Shown here one piece after another: positions 8,565 through 17,351 of a DNA stretch of 48,503 nt. The DNA lies in contig NZ_PHNT01000019.1 of assembly GCF_002834145.1 (NCBI RefSeq), positions 1-48,503 on the forward strand. Reading direction: 5' to 3'. The notes beneath the pieces were generated by a model. The model saw only the letters and a program-made list of their open reading frames with translations. It was not told where the DNA came from and searched no databases. Source of the DNA: Roseovarius salinarum. Lineage in GTDB: Bacteria; Pseudomonadota; Alphaproteobacteria; Rhodobacterales; Rhodobacteraceae. A program made the translations under genes and the position numbers. Every line of letters starts with the position of its first letter. Position 1 is the first letter of the stretch.

Positions 8565-9239
8565 TCAGCCGCGGGCGGCCTGCCAGGCTTCGGGGTCGTC
8601 GAGGAACCGGGCCACCGCGTCCAGCGTTTCGGCGTCGAAGGCATCCTGCGCGCGCGCCTCGTCCAGCACGTCGCGCCAGGTGCACAGGGCGTGCAGGCGC
8701 ACGCCGTGGTCGGCGAGCGCGGGCTCGGCCCCGGGGAAGATTCCGTAGAAGAAGATAACGGCGGTGTGCGCGCACTGTGCGCCGGTATCGCGAATCGCCT
8801 CGACGAAACTGAGCTTGGAGCCGCCGTCGGTCGCGAGGTCCTCGACCAGCAGAACGCGGTCGCCCTCGTGCATGACGCCTTCGATTCGCGCATTCCGGCC
8901 ATAGCCCTTGGGCTTCTTGCGCACGTAGGTCATCGGCAGCGCCAGGCGCTCGGCCATCATTGCGGCGAAGGGAATGCCCGCGGTTTCGCCGCCGGCGACA
9001 TTGTCGAAGGCCTCGAAGCCCGCCTCGCGCATCACGGTCACGGCGAGGAAGTCCATCAGGGTGGCGCGCACGCGCGGGAAGGCGATCAGCCGGCGGCAGT
9101 CGATGTAGGTCGGGCTGGGCTTGCCCGAGGCCAGCGTGAAGGGCTCGCGCGCGTTGAAATGCACGGCGTCGACCTCCAGCAGCATCCGCGCGGTCAGCCG
9201 GGCGATCTCGTCGCGGGGGGGATGGCCGGTGGGGATCAT
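8565..9239 (-). CDS. pyrE: Orotate phosphoribosyltransferase
   Basis: PyrE joins orotate to PRPP to give OMP, the fifth step of de novo pyrimidine synthesis. The 224-residue protein has the PRPP-binding motif [15 protein letters not shown] (about residues 125-140), where most phosphoribosyltransferases have paired acidic residues before the DGG-type loop. It also has the substrate loop area [12 protein letters not shown] and [16 protein letters not shown] near the N-terminus. It follows pyrC by 73 bases on the same strand, so the pair probably forms a pyrCE operon. Confidence 0.95.
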   Translation of the reverse strand: MIPTGHPPRDEIARLTARMLLEVDAVHFNAREPFTLASGKPSPTYIDCRRLIAFPRVRATLMDFLAVTVMREAGFEAFDNVAGGETAGIPFAAMMAERLALPMTYVRKKPKGYGRNARIEGVMHEGDRVLLVEDLATDGGSKLSFVEAIRDTGAQCAHTAVIFFYGIFPGAEPALADHGVRLHALCTWRDVLDEARAQDAFDAETLDAVARFLDDPEAWQAARG

Positions 9240-9312
9240 GCGCTGTGCCTTTCCTTCGTGCGTGCGTCGACGCCGGGTGCCTCCGGCGGGCGTATTCGGG
9301 GCAAGGTGAAGG

Positions 9313-10353
9313 TCAGGTCACCTGCCAGTGAAGCGGGAATCCCGGGTCGAAGACGGTCACGTCCTCGCCGCCCGCGTCGATCCTGTCGGGGTAGGCGACG
9401 GGTGCATCTTGCCGGGCCAGCGTGAGGGTGTCTTCGTTCACCGGCAGACCGTAGAATGCCGGGCCGTTGCGCGACACGAAGGCTTCCAGCCGGTCGAGCG
9501 CGCCTTCCTGTTCGAAAACCTGGGCCACGATCGACAGCGCGTTGGGCGCCGTGAAGCAGCCGGCGCAGCCGCAGGCGCTTTCCTTGGCGCCGTCGGGGTG
9601 CGGGGCGCTGTCGGTGCCCAGGAAGAAACGGTCGCAGTCGCCGGTGGCCGCGGCGCGCAGCGCCAGGCGGTGTGCTTCGCGCTTGGCCACGGGAAGGCAG
9701 TAGTAATGCGGCCGGATGCCCCCCACCAGAAGGTGGTTGCGGTTGATGACCAGGTGGTGCGCGGTGATCGTGCCGGCGATGTCCGGTCCGCCCTCGCGGA
9801 CGTAGGCGACACCGTCCTGCGTCGTGATGTGCTCCATCACCACGCGCAGCCCCGGCGTGGCATGGCGGATGGGGTCGAGCACGCGCTCGATGAACACGGC
9901 CTCGCGGTCGAAGATGTCGATCTCGGGATCCGTCACCTCGCCGTGCACGCACAGCGGAACGCCGGCCTCTGCCATCGCCTCGAGCACGCCGTGCACGCGG
10001 GTGAAATCGCGCACGCCGCTGGCCGAGTTCGTCGTCGCCCCCGCAGGGTAGAGCTTCACGGCCGTCACGAGCCCGCTTTCATGCGCCGCGACCACGTCGG
10101 CCGGATCGGTCTCCTCGGTCAGGTAGAGCGTCATGAGCGGCGTGAACCGGCTGCCCGCGGGCAGGGCAGCCATGATCCGGTCGCGGTAGGCGGCGGCGTC
10201 CGCCCCGGTCACCACGGGGGGCACGAGGTTCGGCATGATGATCGCACGGCCGAAGTGGCGCGCGGATTCGGGGGCGACGGCCGTCAGCATCGCGCCGTCG
10301 CGCAGGTGAAGGTGCCAGTCGTCCGGGCGGGGCAGGGTCACGGTCTCGCTCAT
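9313..10353 (-). CDS. pyrC: Dihydroorotase (class II, PyrC)
   Basis: PyrC cyclises carbamoyl-aspartate to dihydroorotate using two zinc ions. The 346-residue protein begins with the metal pair H14-x-H16 in [12 protein letters not shown], has the carboxylated lysine in [15 protein letters not shown], further metal ligands in CVHGEVTD and [10 protein letters not shown], and the catalytic Asp in [10 protein letters not shown]. Length and motif order are those of E. coli-type class II enzymes. The ATG at 10353 places the HxH motif at the family's usual distance. It lies upstream of pyrE. Confidence 0.96.
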   Translation of the reverse strand: MSETVTLPRPDDWHLHLRDGAMLTAVAPESARHFGRAIIMPNLVPPVVTGADAAAYRDRIMAALPAGSRFTPLMTLYLTEETDPADVVAAHESGLVTAVKLYPAGATTNSASGVRDFTRVHGVLEAMAEAGVPLCVHGEVTDPEIDIFDREAVFIERVLDPIRHATPGLRVVMEHITTQDGVAYVREGGPDIAGTITAHHLVINRNHLLVGGIRPHYYCLPVAKREAHRLALRAAATGDCDRFFLGTDSAPHPDGAKESACGCAGCFTAPNALSIVAQVFEQEGALDRLEAFVSRNGPAFYGLPVNEDTLTLARQDAPVAYPDRIDAGGEDVTVFDPGFPLHWQVT

Positions 10354-10410
10354 GGCGACGTGATTTACACAATCCGCCCGCCGGGGGCCATACGCGCAGC
10401 GCGGGAAAAT

Positions 10411-11373
10411 TCAGCCCGACGGCCGCGGCGGCATCTTGATGTTCCGCTCCTGCGCGATGCGGTACGCGGCGTTCTGGGCCTTGCGGAACCTCGGCCCCGG
10501 GGTGCGCTGCATCACCCGGTTCGTCATGAGCCCGACCAGGTAATAGCGCTCGTCGTTTTCCAGCCGCGCCAGGAGGCGCTTCAGATAGGGGACGGTGTTG
10601 CGCCGGGCGCGGAACAGCCGCGACAGGGCGAGCCTGGTCAGTTTTCCCGCGCTGGCCTGCGCGATGATCCGGTAGAGGAGGTTCATCTGCATCAGGGCGT
10701 TTTCCAGGTCCGCGCCCATGAAGCGCATGCGGAACTTGGTGACGTTGCTGCGGGTGAACAGCGCGGCGTGCATCGCGTCGAGCTCTTCCTCCGGGTCGTA
10801 GATCACGAAGGCACGGTCGGCGGCATCGAGCATGTCGGGGGCATACCCGTAGCGATCGTCGAAGGCGGTCCGCCGCATGTGGGTGAAGCGGTGATCCCAC
10901 TCGGCCACACGCGGATCCAGCGTGGCCTGCGGCCGCAGCACCACCACCTGCGCGCCGGGCGCGGCGACCGAGAACGCCGCGGCCGCATAGCCGCACGCGC
11001 CGGCGCCGTAGAAGATCACGCGCTCGAAGTCGTCAAAGAACCCTTCGTCCACCAGGCGGTCGAAGAAGCCGTAGACCTGGGGGTCTCGGAACCAGGTGTC
11101 GCCGTCGCTGAGCAGGCACAGGTGCGACCACCCCAGAGCGCGCGACAGGTCCCAGCCCAGCGGCTCCCCGGCGTCGGAACTTTCGGCGATGCGCTGGTGC
11201 GTCTCGAAGGTGACAAGCAGCGTGTCCTGGTTTTCCATGAAGACGGCGGCGTGCCGGTCGCCGAGGCGCTCGACGAAGCCCTGCGCGCCGGCGATCTCGG
11301 CGACGCGTGTCAGCCAGGCCTCGCGGTCCAGCCCTGCAAGTGATTGGTCGAAGCCGTTCTCGGCGTCTTTCAT
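10411..11373 (-). CDS. Conserved protein of unknown function
   Basis: This 320-residue soluble protein resembles a group conserved in Rhodobacteraceae and sometimes labelled phosphoadenosine phosphosulfate reductase. I see no PAPS-reductase Cys or PP-loop here, so I do not accept that label. Notable stretches are LLVTFETHQRI, GWDLSRALGWSHLCLL, a glycine-rich VIFYGAGACGYAAAAFSVAAPGAQ (a nucleotide- or hydrolase-like turn near residue 120) and VVLRPQATLDPRVAEWDHRF. The C-terminal third is basic. It is divergent from moxR across 186 bases. The coding call is firm and the function unknown. Confidence 0.8.
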   Translation of the reverse strand: MKDAENGFDQSLAGLDREAWLTRVAEIAGAQGFVERLGDRHAAVFMENQDTLLVTFETHQRIAESSDAGEPLGWDLSRALGWSHLCLLSDGDTWFRDPQVYGFFDRLVDEGFFDDFERVIFYGAGACGYAAAAFSVAAPGAQVVVLRPQATLDPRVAEWDHRFTHMRRTAFDDRYGYAPDMLDAADRAFVIYDPEEELDAMHAALFTRSNVTKFRMRFMGADLENALMQMNLLYRIIAQASAGKLTRLALSRLFRARRNTVPYLKRLLARLENDERYYLVGLMTNRVMQRTPGPRFRKAQNAAYRIAQERNIKMPPRPSG

Positions 11374-11559
11374 CGTGCTCGTCCTCGCGGGTCAGCCCGC
11401 TTTTCCACGGATCCTTCGGAACCAGACAGCTACGGGTCAATCTGGGCAGAAATTTGAAGAATTGAAGGGCATTCCGCGCCCCGCAACGCGGGCCGCCCAT
11501 GCCGGCGATCTTGACGGGCGCGGGCGCGCGTGCATTTGATGCGAGCAGGGAGGCAGGCG

Positions 11560-12468
11560 ATGCGGGATATCTCATCGATCGATGCGGTCCAGGCGCTTCT
11601 GGCGGAGCAGGACTACGTTTGCGGTCGCAGCCTTGGCACCGTGGGTTTCCTGGCGTTGCGGCTGGGCCGGCCACTGTTTCTCGAGGGCGAGGCGGGCACC
11701 GGCAAGACGGAAATCGCCAAGGCGTTGGCCGCGGCGCTGGGTCGGCGCCTGATCCGGCTCCAGTGTTACGAGGGGCTGGATGCGGCCTCTGCGGTCTACG
11801 AATGGAACTTCGCGGAACAGATGATCGCCATTCGCGCCGCCGAGGCCGCCGGCGGGGTCGATCGCGAACACCTCAAGGACGAGCTGTTCACCGAAGGCTA
11901 CCTGATCGAACGGCCCTTGCTGCAGGCGATGCGGCCCCAGTCGGGCGGGCCGCCGGTTCTGCTGATCGACGAGATCGACCGCACCGACGAACCGTTCGAG
12001 GCGTTCCTGCTCGAGGCGCTGTCGGACTTCCAGGTCACGATCCCCGAACTGGGGACGATCCGCGCGCCCGAGCCGCCCGTCGTCATCATCACCTCCAACC
12101 GCACGCGCGAGGTGCACGACGCCCTCAAGCGCCGTTGCCTGTATCACTGGGTGGACTATCCCGCCTTCGACCGCGAGATCGAGATCCTGCACGCCCGGGC
12201 CCCCGAGGCGGCCGAGGCGCTCTCGCGCGAAGTCGTGGCTTTCGTCCAGCGCCTGCGCACCGAGGACCTGTTCAAGAAACCCGGCGTGGCCGAGACGATC
12301 GACTGGGCGAAATGCCTGCTCGCGCTCGACGTGATCCAGCTGTCGCCCGAGGTCATCGCCGACACGCTGGGTGCCGTCCTGAAGTACCAGGACGATATCC
12401 AGAGACTTCAGGGCTCCGAGGCCAAGCGGCTGCTCGACGAGGCCCGCGCGGGGCTGGAGACGGCGTGA
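11560..12468 (+). CDS. MoxR family AAA+ ATPase (CoxD-like)
   Basis: This 302-residue AAA+ ATPase has Walker A (LEGEAGTGKTEIAKAL, about residue 45), Walker B (PVLLIDEIDRTDEPFEAFLL), a sensor-1 region (VIITSNRTREVHDALKRRC) and a C-terminal lid. MoxR ATPases act as chaperones that insert cofactors or remodel complexes, typically with a VWA-domain partner. That partner is present 0.4 kb downstream as the CoxE-type gene. GGGAGG at 11548-11553 fixes the ATG at 11560; a GTG at 11530 is less likely. In carboxydotrophs, CoxD and CoxE mature CO dehydrogenase, but no such enzyme lies here. Confidence 0.9.
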   Translation: MRDISSIDAVQALLAEQDYVCGRSLGTVGFLALRLGRPLFLEGEAGTGKTEIAKALAAALGRRLIRLQCYEGLDAASAVYEWNFAEQMIAIRAAEAAGGVDREHLKDELFTEGYLIERPLLQAMRPQSGGPPVLLIDEIDRTDEPFEAFLLEALSDFQVTIPELGTIRAPEPPVVIITSNRTREVHDALKRRCLYHWVDYPAFDREIEILHARAPEAAEALSREVVAFVQRLRTEDLFKKPGVAETIDWAKCLLALDVIQLSPEVIADTLGAVLKYQDDIQRLQGSEAKRLLDEARAGLETA

Positions 12469-12477
12469 GACGGCGGC

Positions 12478-12774
12478 GTGAGGAACGAGATGCCGTTCTG
12501 GGTTCCGTGCCTTCTCGTGGTCGCGCTGACCGTCCTGTCCTGGCGCGTGTTGCGGCCGCTTCGCCTGCTGGCACCGCGGCAGTTCCTGCTGCCGCACGGC
12601 ATGATCTGGACAGGGCTGTGGCTGCTCCGGGGCTCCGTGATCAACCGTGCGGGCGGTGCCCCGCTGGCGGATCTCACGATTCTGATGGGCGGGCTCTGGA
12701 CCCTCGGCGGCGGCGTCTGCTTTGCCGTCAGCCTCGCGCTGCGCGTACTGCTGCAGGGGCAGGGCAAATCGTGA
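12478..12774 (+). CDS. Small membrane protein between moxR and coxE
   Basis: This 98-residue protein has about three hydrophobic segments (residues 5-25, 38-55 and 65-92), beginning MRNEMPFWVPCLLVVALTVL. It starts 9 bases after the moxR stop and ends 74 bases before the CoxE-type gene, so it belongs to the same transcript. Codon use is GC3-rich and coding-like. I do not recognise a family. A membrane anchor or partner for the MoxR-VWA pair is a reasonable inference only. Confidence 0.7.
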   Translation: MRNEMPFWVPCLLVVALTVLSWRVLRPLRLLAPRQFLLPHGMIWTGLWLLRGSVINRAGGAPLADLTILMGGLWTLGGGVCFAVSLALRVLLQGQGKS

Positions 12775-12848
12775 GGGCCGTCATGACGGATCTTCTTCTT
12801 GCCGGCAACATCCCGGGGGTGCGGGGGCCGCGCCCCCGCGCGCGCTGA

Positions 12849-14105
12849 ATGGCCGCCTATCCCGAGCTCGAGTTGCCCGAGCACCCCAGGCTGGTTCACA
12901 ACATCACCCATTTCGCACGCGCGCTGCGCGCGGCGGGCGTGCCGGTGGGGCCGGGCCGGGTGATCGACGCGGTTCGCGCGGTCGAGGCGGCGGGTTTCAC
13001 CTCGCGCGAGGATTTCTTTTTCACCCTGCGCGCCTGTCTCATCACCCGGCCCGAGCACCGCAGCGTGTTCGCCCAGGTCTTCCGCCTGTACTGGCGTGAT
13101 CCGCGCTACATGGAACACATGATGGCGATGATGCTGCCCGCGGTGCGCGGCGTGCAGGAAGAGCGCGCGCCGCAGTCGGCCGAAAAGCGCGCCGCCGAGG
13201 CATTGCTCGACGGTGCCGAGCCGGAGAGGCCGGAAGGGGCCGGCGAGGCGGACGAGGAGACCGAGATCGAGATCGACGCCTCGACCACCATGTCGGGCGA
13301 GGAGCGGCTGCGCACGCTGGATTTCGAGCAGATGAGCACCGCGGAAATCGCGCAGGCCAAGCGGATGCTGGCGCGGCTGTCCCTGCCGGTGAAGCCCATG
13401 GCCTCGCGCCGGGGGCGGCCCAGCACCGCGGGGGGACGCATCGATGCGCGCCGCACGCTGCGCGCGGCCATGCGCCGGGGGGGCGAAATGCGCCGCCTGC
13501 ACCTGCAGGTGCCGCGGCCGCGCTGGCCGGCGCTGGTGGTGCTGTGCGACATCTCCGGCTCCATGAGCCAGTACAGCCGCATGGTGCTGCATTTCCTGCA
13601 CGCCGTGGCCAACCAAAAAGGGGCGGGCTGGGCAAAGGTGCACGCCTTCACCTTCGGGACGCGGCTGACGAACATCACCCGACACCTCGCCACGCGCGAC
13701 GTGGACGCGGCGCTGGCTGCCGCGGGCCAGCAGGCACAGGACTGGGAGGGCGGCACGCGCATCGGGGACTGTCTGCACGAATTCAATCGAGACTGGTCGC
13801 GCCGCGTGATGGGCCAGGGGGCGGTGGTGCTCCTCATTACCGACGGGCTCGATCGTGGCGACCCGGAGGCCTTGTCGCGCGAAATGGAGCGGCTGCGGCT
13901 TTCGGCGCGTCGCGTCATATGGCTCAACCCCTTGCTGCGCTGGGCGGATTTCGCGCCCAAGGCCGAAGGCATCCGCGCGATGCTGCCCCATGTCGACAGC
14001 TTCCGCGCCGGCCATTCCGTTGCCTCGCTGGAGGGGCTCGCCGACGCGATCGCGCGTCCCGGCGACACCGGCGAAAAGACCCGCCTGTCAGCAGGAATTC
14101 GCTGA
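12849..14105 (+). CDS. CoxE-type VWA domain protein
   Basis: This 418-residue protein carries a CoxE-like N-terminal helical region and a C-terminal von Willebrand A domain (about residues 220-400). The metal-ion-dependent adhesion site is complete: D-x-S-x-S in LCDISGSMSQYS, a Thr in the GGTRIGD segment and an Asp in VVLLITDGLDRGDP. CoxE partners CoxD/MoxR ATPases in cofactor insertion or complex assembly. A linker at about residues 115-155 is acidic and low in complexity (AEPERPEGAGEADEETEIEI). The ATG at 12849 is the only start consistent with the N-terminal domain. The client protein is unknown. Confidence 0.88.
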   Translation: MAAYPELELPEHPRLVHNITHFARALRAAGVPVGPGRVIDAVRAVEAAGFTSREDFFFTLRACLITRPEHRSVFAQVFRLYWRDPRYMEHMMAMMLPAVRGVQEERAPQSAEKRAAEALLDGAEPERPEGAGEADEETEIEIDASTTMSGEERLRTLDFEQMSTAEIAQAKRMLARLSLPVKPMASRRGRPSTAGGRIDARRTLRAAMRRGGEMRRLHLQVPRPRWPALVVLCDISGSMSQYSRMVLHFLHAVANQKGAGWAKVHAFTFGTRLTNITRHLATRDVDAALAAAGQQAQDWEGGTRIGDCLHEFNRDWSRRVMGQGAVVLLITDGLDRGDPEALSREMERLRLSARRVIWLNPLLRWADFAPKAEGIRAMLPHVDSFRAGHSVASLEGLADAIARPGDTGEKTRLSAGIR

Positions 14106-14206
14106 CCGATTGCTGACCCCCGCCGGCTGAGCGCCTTGGGTTCCCATATTCAGGGGCAGAGCCGCCGTCGCGCGGCGGAACAACAGGCAACGAAAGGAGC
14201 GTGCAG

Positions 14207-15892
14207 ATGCCCCTGACCTGGCTCAAGTCCACGACGACTCTCGCCGTCGCGGTCAGCCTGGCAATGCCGGTGCCAGTGACGGCGCAATCGGGGGCTGCCG
14301 CAGGACTGTCGAAATGCGGCAAAGACCCCTCGTTTCCATGTCGCGAAGCGGCCTCGGGCACCGTGGTCAATTCGAAACGGCAACTCCGGGAATTGCGACG
14401 CATGATCGAGTCGGGCGCCCTCGAGATCCCCGGGCAGAGTTCGGCGGGAAGCGGCGCGGGCGCCGGCACCGGTGGCGAAGGCGTTACACAGCAGGATCTG
14501 GAAGCGTCCACACAGGCTCAGGAAAAGGCGCTGGAAGAGGCGTTGAAGGCACAGCAAAGAGCCCAGGAGAAGGCGCGCGAGCAGGCCGAAAAGGCGCAGG
14601 AGCGGGCCGAGAAGCAGGCCGAGAAACGCCGCGAGCGAGCGGAAAAGGCCCGCGAACAGGCCGAGAAGCAGGCTGAAAAGCGCCGTGAGCGCGCCGAGGA
14701 ACAGGCCGAAAAACGCCGGCAGGAGCAGGCGGAAGAAGCCGGCCAGGCAACCGGGCGCGATGCCGGCGGCTCGACCACGCAACGGATCATGGAAAACCTG
14801 CCGGAACAGGCCGCGCAGGCCGAGGCGCTGCGCGCGCTGACGCAGGGCAACGTGGCCGCGTCGCGGGAAGGGGGCGAGGTCGTCGAGGAGACGCAGGACC
14901 GGATCACCGAGCAGGAAGCGCGGTCGTCCGACGAGGCGTTCTCGACCTCGGCGGCCGGGCAGGATGCCAACCGGCAGGCCGCGCGGGCGGACGATGATGA
15001 TGACGATCTTCTGAAGGCCCTGGGCACTGCCGCGGCCGTGGGGCTGGGCGCCTACGCCGTGGGCGAACTGCTCGACGGTGGCGGGCGCGTGGTGTCCAAC
15101 ACCGGTGAACGTGTCGTCGTCGAGAAGGAAGGGCGCTATCGCGTGCTCAAGGACGACGATGCCCTTCTGCGGCGCCCCGGCAGCGCGGTGCGCACCCAGA
15201 CCTATGCCGACGGCTCGACGCGCACGGTGGTCACCGCCGCCGACGGCACCAGGACCATCACGATCCGTTCGAAGTTCGGGCGCGTGCTGCGTCGGGTTCG
15301 CGTGCTGACAGACGGGCGGCGCGTGGTGCTGTTCGACGATACCGCCGCCCATGCCGATGTCGATGTGCAGGCTCTGCCGGCGCCCGACGCGCGCCGCTAC
15401 GAGTACACCTCCGCGGGCAATGATTCGCTGCGGCAGGCCCTCCTGGCCGTTCAGGGGCAGGGCGTGCAGCGCGACTTCTCGCTCTACCAGATCAGGCAGA
15501 TCGACGCGGTGCGCTACCAGGTGCCGGTGATCACGCTGGACGCCATCAACTTCGAAACGGATTCGGCGGTGATCCAGCCACGCGAGGCACAGGACCTTTC
15601 GGCGCTGGGCAACGCGATGCGTGATGCCATCGACCGGGACCCGGGCCAGGTGTTCCTTGTCGAGGGGCACACCGACACCGTGGGTGGCGCGGCCTACAAC
15701 CTTGCACTGTCGGACCGCCGGGCGGAGTCGGTCGCGCTGGCGCTGACCGAATACTTCAACGTGCCGCCCACCAACATGGTCGTGCAGGGCTACGGCGAAT
15801 CCGACCTCAAGGTCGAGCGGCGCGGAGACATCCGCGCGAACCGCCGCGCGGCGGTGCGCAATATCACGCCGCTGCTGCGGGGCGGGAGCTGA
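14207..15892 (+). CDS. OmpA family outer-membrane/peptidoglycan-binding protein
   Basis: This 561-residue exported protein has a signal peptide (about residues 1-25, ending PVPVTAQS). A long K/E/R/Q-rich helix at about residues 100-180 is made of EKAREQAEKQ-type repeats and should form a coiled coil or single alpha helix. A small Gly-rich hydrophobic patch (GTAAAVGLGAYAVGELL) comes next, then YD-like thymine/arginine-rich strands, and a C-terminal OmpA domain (about residues 440-555). The OmpA domain keeps INFETDSAVIQP, EGHTDTVGG, ALSDRRAESV and GYGESDLKV, including the Asp and Arg that bind diaminopimelate. AAAGGAG at 14193-14199 selects the ATG at 14207 over a GTG at 14201. It probably ties the outer membrane to the wall. 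Confidence 0.88.
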   Translation: MPLTWLKSTTTLAVAVSLAMPVPVTAQSGAAAGLSKCGKDPSFPCREAASGTVVNSKRQLRELRRMIESGALEIPGQSSAGSGAGAGTGGEGVTQQDLEASTQAQEKALEEALKAQQRAQEKAREQAEKAQERAEKQAEKRRERAEKAREQAEKQAEKRRERAEEQAEKRRQEQAEEAGQATGRDAGGSTTQRIMENLPEQAAQAEALRALTQGNVAASREGGEVVEETQDRITEQEARSSDEAFSTSAAGQDANRQAARADDDDDDLLKALGTAAAVGLGAYAVGELLDGGGRVVSNTGERVVVEKEGRYRVLKDDDALLRRPGSAVRTQTYADGSTRTVVTAADGTRTITIRSKFGRVLRRVRVLTDGRRVVLFDDTAAHADVDVQALPAPDARRYEYTSAGNDSLRQALLAVQGQGVQRDFSLYQIRQIDAVRYQVPVITLDAINFETDSAVIQPREAQDLSALGNAMRDAIDRDPGQVFLVEGHTDTVGGAAYNLALSDRRAESVALALTEYFNVPPTNMVVQGYGESDLKVERRGDIRANRRAAVRNITPLLRGGS

Positions 15893-15936
15893 CCGCGCGG
15901 GTTGCCGGGCCCCGCCGCAGCGGGGCCGGGGCACGC

Positions 15937-16431
15937 GTGCTGAGGTATTCGATCACGAGACAATCGACGGGAAGAGTTACGCGCCTCAACCTGAAGACGG
16001 GCGGGCTCCTGCCGGGCGTCGTGGCTTTCGCGGCGGTGCTGCTGGCCAAGCCGATCGGGGCGTCGACGCAGTTCGTCATCCTCCACGCGCTCATCGGTGA
16101 AACCGTCGCCCCCGGCGTCATCACGGCCACCGAGGACGGCCACACCTCGGCCAATGCCCATCTCGCCAAGTCGGGCGGCAAGTATGCCGCCAACGCGGCC
16201 GATCCGCCGAACTGCAGCTTCACATGCGTGATCGCGATGATCGTTGGCGCGGGGCTGCGCGATGGTGCCAAGCTGCTGCTGCGGGCCGTGCCGGCGTCGG
16301 GCCACGACGTGCTGACCGGGTCGCGCGGCGACACCCTCGGCATCGTCATGGGCCGGCACGACATCGTGGTCCCTTGCATCCTGCCCGAACGTCTGTTGGG
16401 CCGTGGCGGCACAACCGCCCCGCCGCAGTGA
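15937..16431 (+). pseudogene. Degenerate YeeE/YedE-like permease remnant
   Basis: The open frame (164 codons) has GC-rich third positions from about 15990 on, which supports past or present coding. The segment VAFAAVLLAKPIGASTQFVI, then SGGKYAANAADP and a GAKLLL...SGH stretch resemble, by memory of the family, YeeE/YedE-type (thiosulfate transporter-like) proteins. The later membrane segments and the conserved Cys-containing GGCTSGH signature are not recognisable. No convincing ribosome binding site precedes the GTG at 15937. I read it as a decayed half-permease. Both the family call and the pseudogene call are tentative; it could be a small functional protein of unknown type. Confidence 0.35.
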
Positions 16432-16455
16432 CGCGCATGCTTCGGCGGCTGGCCG

Positions 16456-16950
16456 TCAGGCGGCGTTGTGCCACGCCTGGGCCGGTGCGACGCTGGCCAG
16501 TTCCATGCCGTTCACATAAAGGATGTGCGGGCCGGCGAAATCCAGGGTGCACAGGGCGATCTCGGCCGGGGCGGCATGCGCGACGAATTCGCCGTCCACC
16601 AGCCGGCGCAGTGGCACCACGGCCTGCCGCGCCCCGAACAGGGCGCTCGCCCGCCAGTCGCGCAACAACACCGGCTGGTCAGCGGGCAACAGCGTGTCAC
16701 GATCGGGCCGGGCGTCCCCAAGGCTGCCGGCCCGGACGCGGATCAACTCCGGTCGTCCCCGACGGTGCGTGATGCCCTGCAGGCGGACCATGCCGGCGTC
16801 GCGCGTGATGACACGGGCGCCGGCCCTCAGGCCGTCCACGCGCCGCGCGCCGTCCGCCGTCAGGATGATGCTGGTGCCGGGTAGGGGCGGCACGCCCGGC
16901 GCGGCATCGCGCGCCGCTCCGCGCGCCTGCGCGGCGATCGTCTGTTCCAT
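16456..16950 (-). CDS. Hint-domain protein without intein catalytic residues
   Basis: This 164-residue protein matches the Hedgehog/intein (Hint) fold family common in Rhodobacteraceae: PGTSIILTADGARRVDGLRA, then GARVITRDAGMVRLQGI and the second half PADQPVLLRDWRASALFG. The nucleophilic Cys normally before the PGT motif is absent (PPLPGTS). The position often held by a His near the second half reads PADQPV, so self-splicing is unlikely. The ATG at 16950 is chosen because the N-terminal extension to 17079 runs toward the tRNA-Leu promoter region and is not Hint-like. Biological role is unknown. Confidence 0.75.
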   Translation of the reverse strand: MEQTIAAQARGAARDAAPGVPPLPGTSIILTADGARRVDGLRAGARVITRDAGMVRLQGITHRRGRPELIRVRAGSLGDARPDRDTLLPADQPVLLRDWRASALFGARQAVVPLRRLVDGEFVAHAAPAEIALCTLDFAGPHILYVNGMELASVAPAQAWHNAA

Positions 16951-17137
16951 GGGCTGTCCTGCTCTGTCTGCCTCTGGTTTTTCCACAGGATAGCCGAAGA
17001 CATGGTTAATGTCGCCCGTTTTCCTCAAGGCAGACCGGGATGCGGCGCGGTATTTTCCCCTCGCAATGGCACGCTCCATTTGCTAGAGACCCGGGGCCTG
17101 CAACCCCGTGTCCCGGCGGCGGGGGCCGGCATATTCG

Positions 17138-17222
17138 GCGGGTGTGGCGGAATTGGTAGACGCACCAGATTTAGGTTCTGGCGCCGCAAGGCGTGGGGGT
17201 TCAAGTCCCTCCACCCGCACCA
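17138..17222 (+). tRNA. tRNA-Leu (anticodon UAG)
   Basis: A complete cloverleaf of 85 bases includes an encoded CCA. The acceptor stem GCGGGTG (17138-17144) pairs with CACCCGC (17212-17218), followed by discriminator A and CCA. The anticodon arm CCAGA-TTTAGGT-TCTGG gives anticodon TAG, which reads CUA leucine codons. The long variable arm expected of tRNA-Leu is present (CGCCGCAAGGCG). The T-arm reads GGGGGTTCAAGTCCCTC. Confidence 0.97.
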
Positions 17223-17265
17223 GACAGTCCACGGCGCGCGGCGGTGCGCGCGGGCCGATTCAGGG

Positions 17266-17294
17266 TTGAACCCGCGGCGGGGCCAATTTAGGAA
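17266..17294 (+). promoter_or_regulatory. Possible promoter for tig
   Basis: TTGAAC (17266-17271) and TAGGAA (17289-17294) are spaced by 17 bases, 58 bases upstream of the tig ATG in the tRNA-tig gap. The -10 element matches only half of the sigma-70 consensus, so this is a weak prediction. Confidence 0.3.
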
Positions 17295-17351
17295 GCCGCA
17301 AATTTCAAGGGGCCGCCCGCGCGGCGGCCTGCCACCCATGCGAGGTTGTCC

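Noticed and set aside
14150..15934. Minus-strand frame of 594 codons opposite the OmpA-family gene
   Set aside because: The translation is a shadow of the K/E/R repeats (Leu/Phe-rich runs); the plus-strand protein has a signal peptide and OmpA domain.
15864..16412. Minus-strand frame opposite the YeeE-like remnant
   Set aside because: Third-position GC bias favours the plus strand and the minus translation has no recognisable feature.
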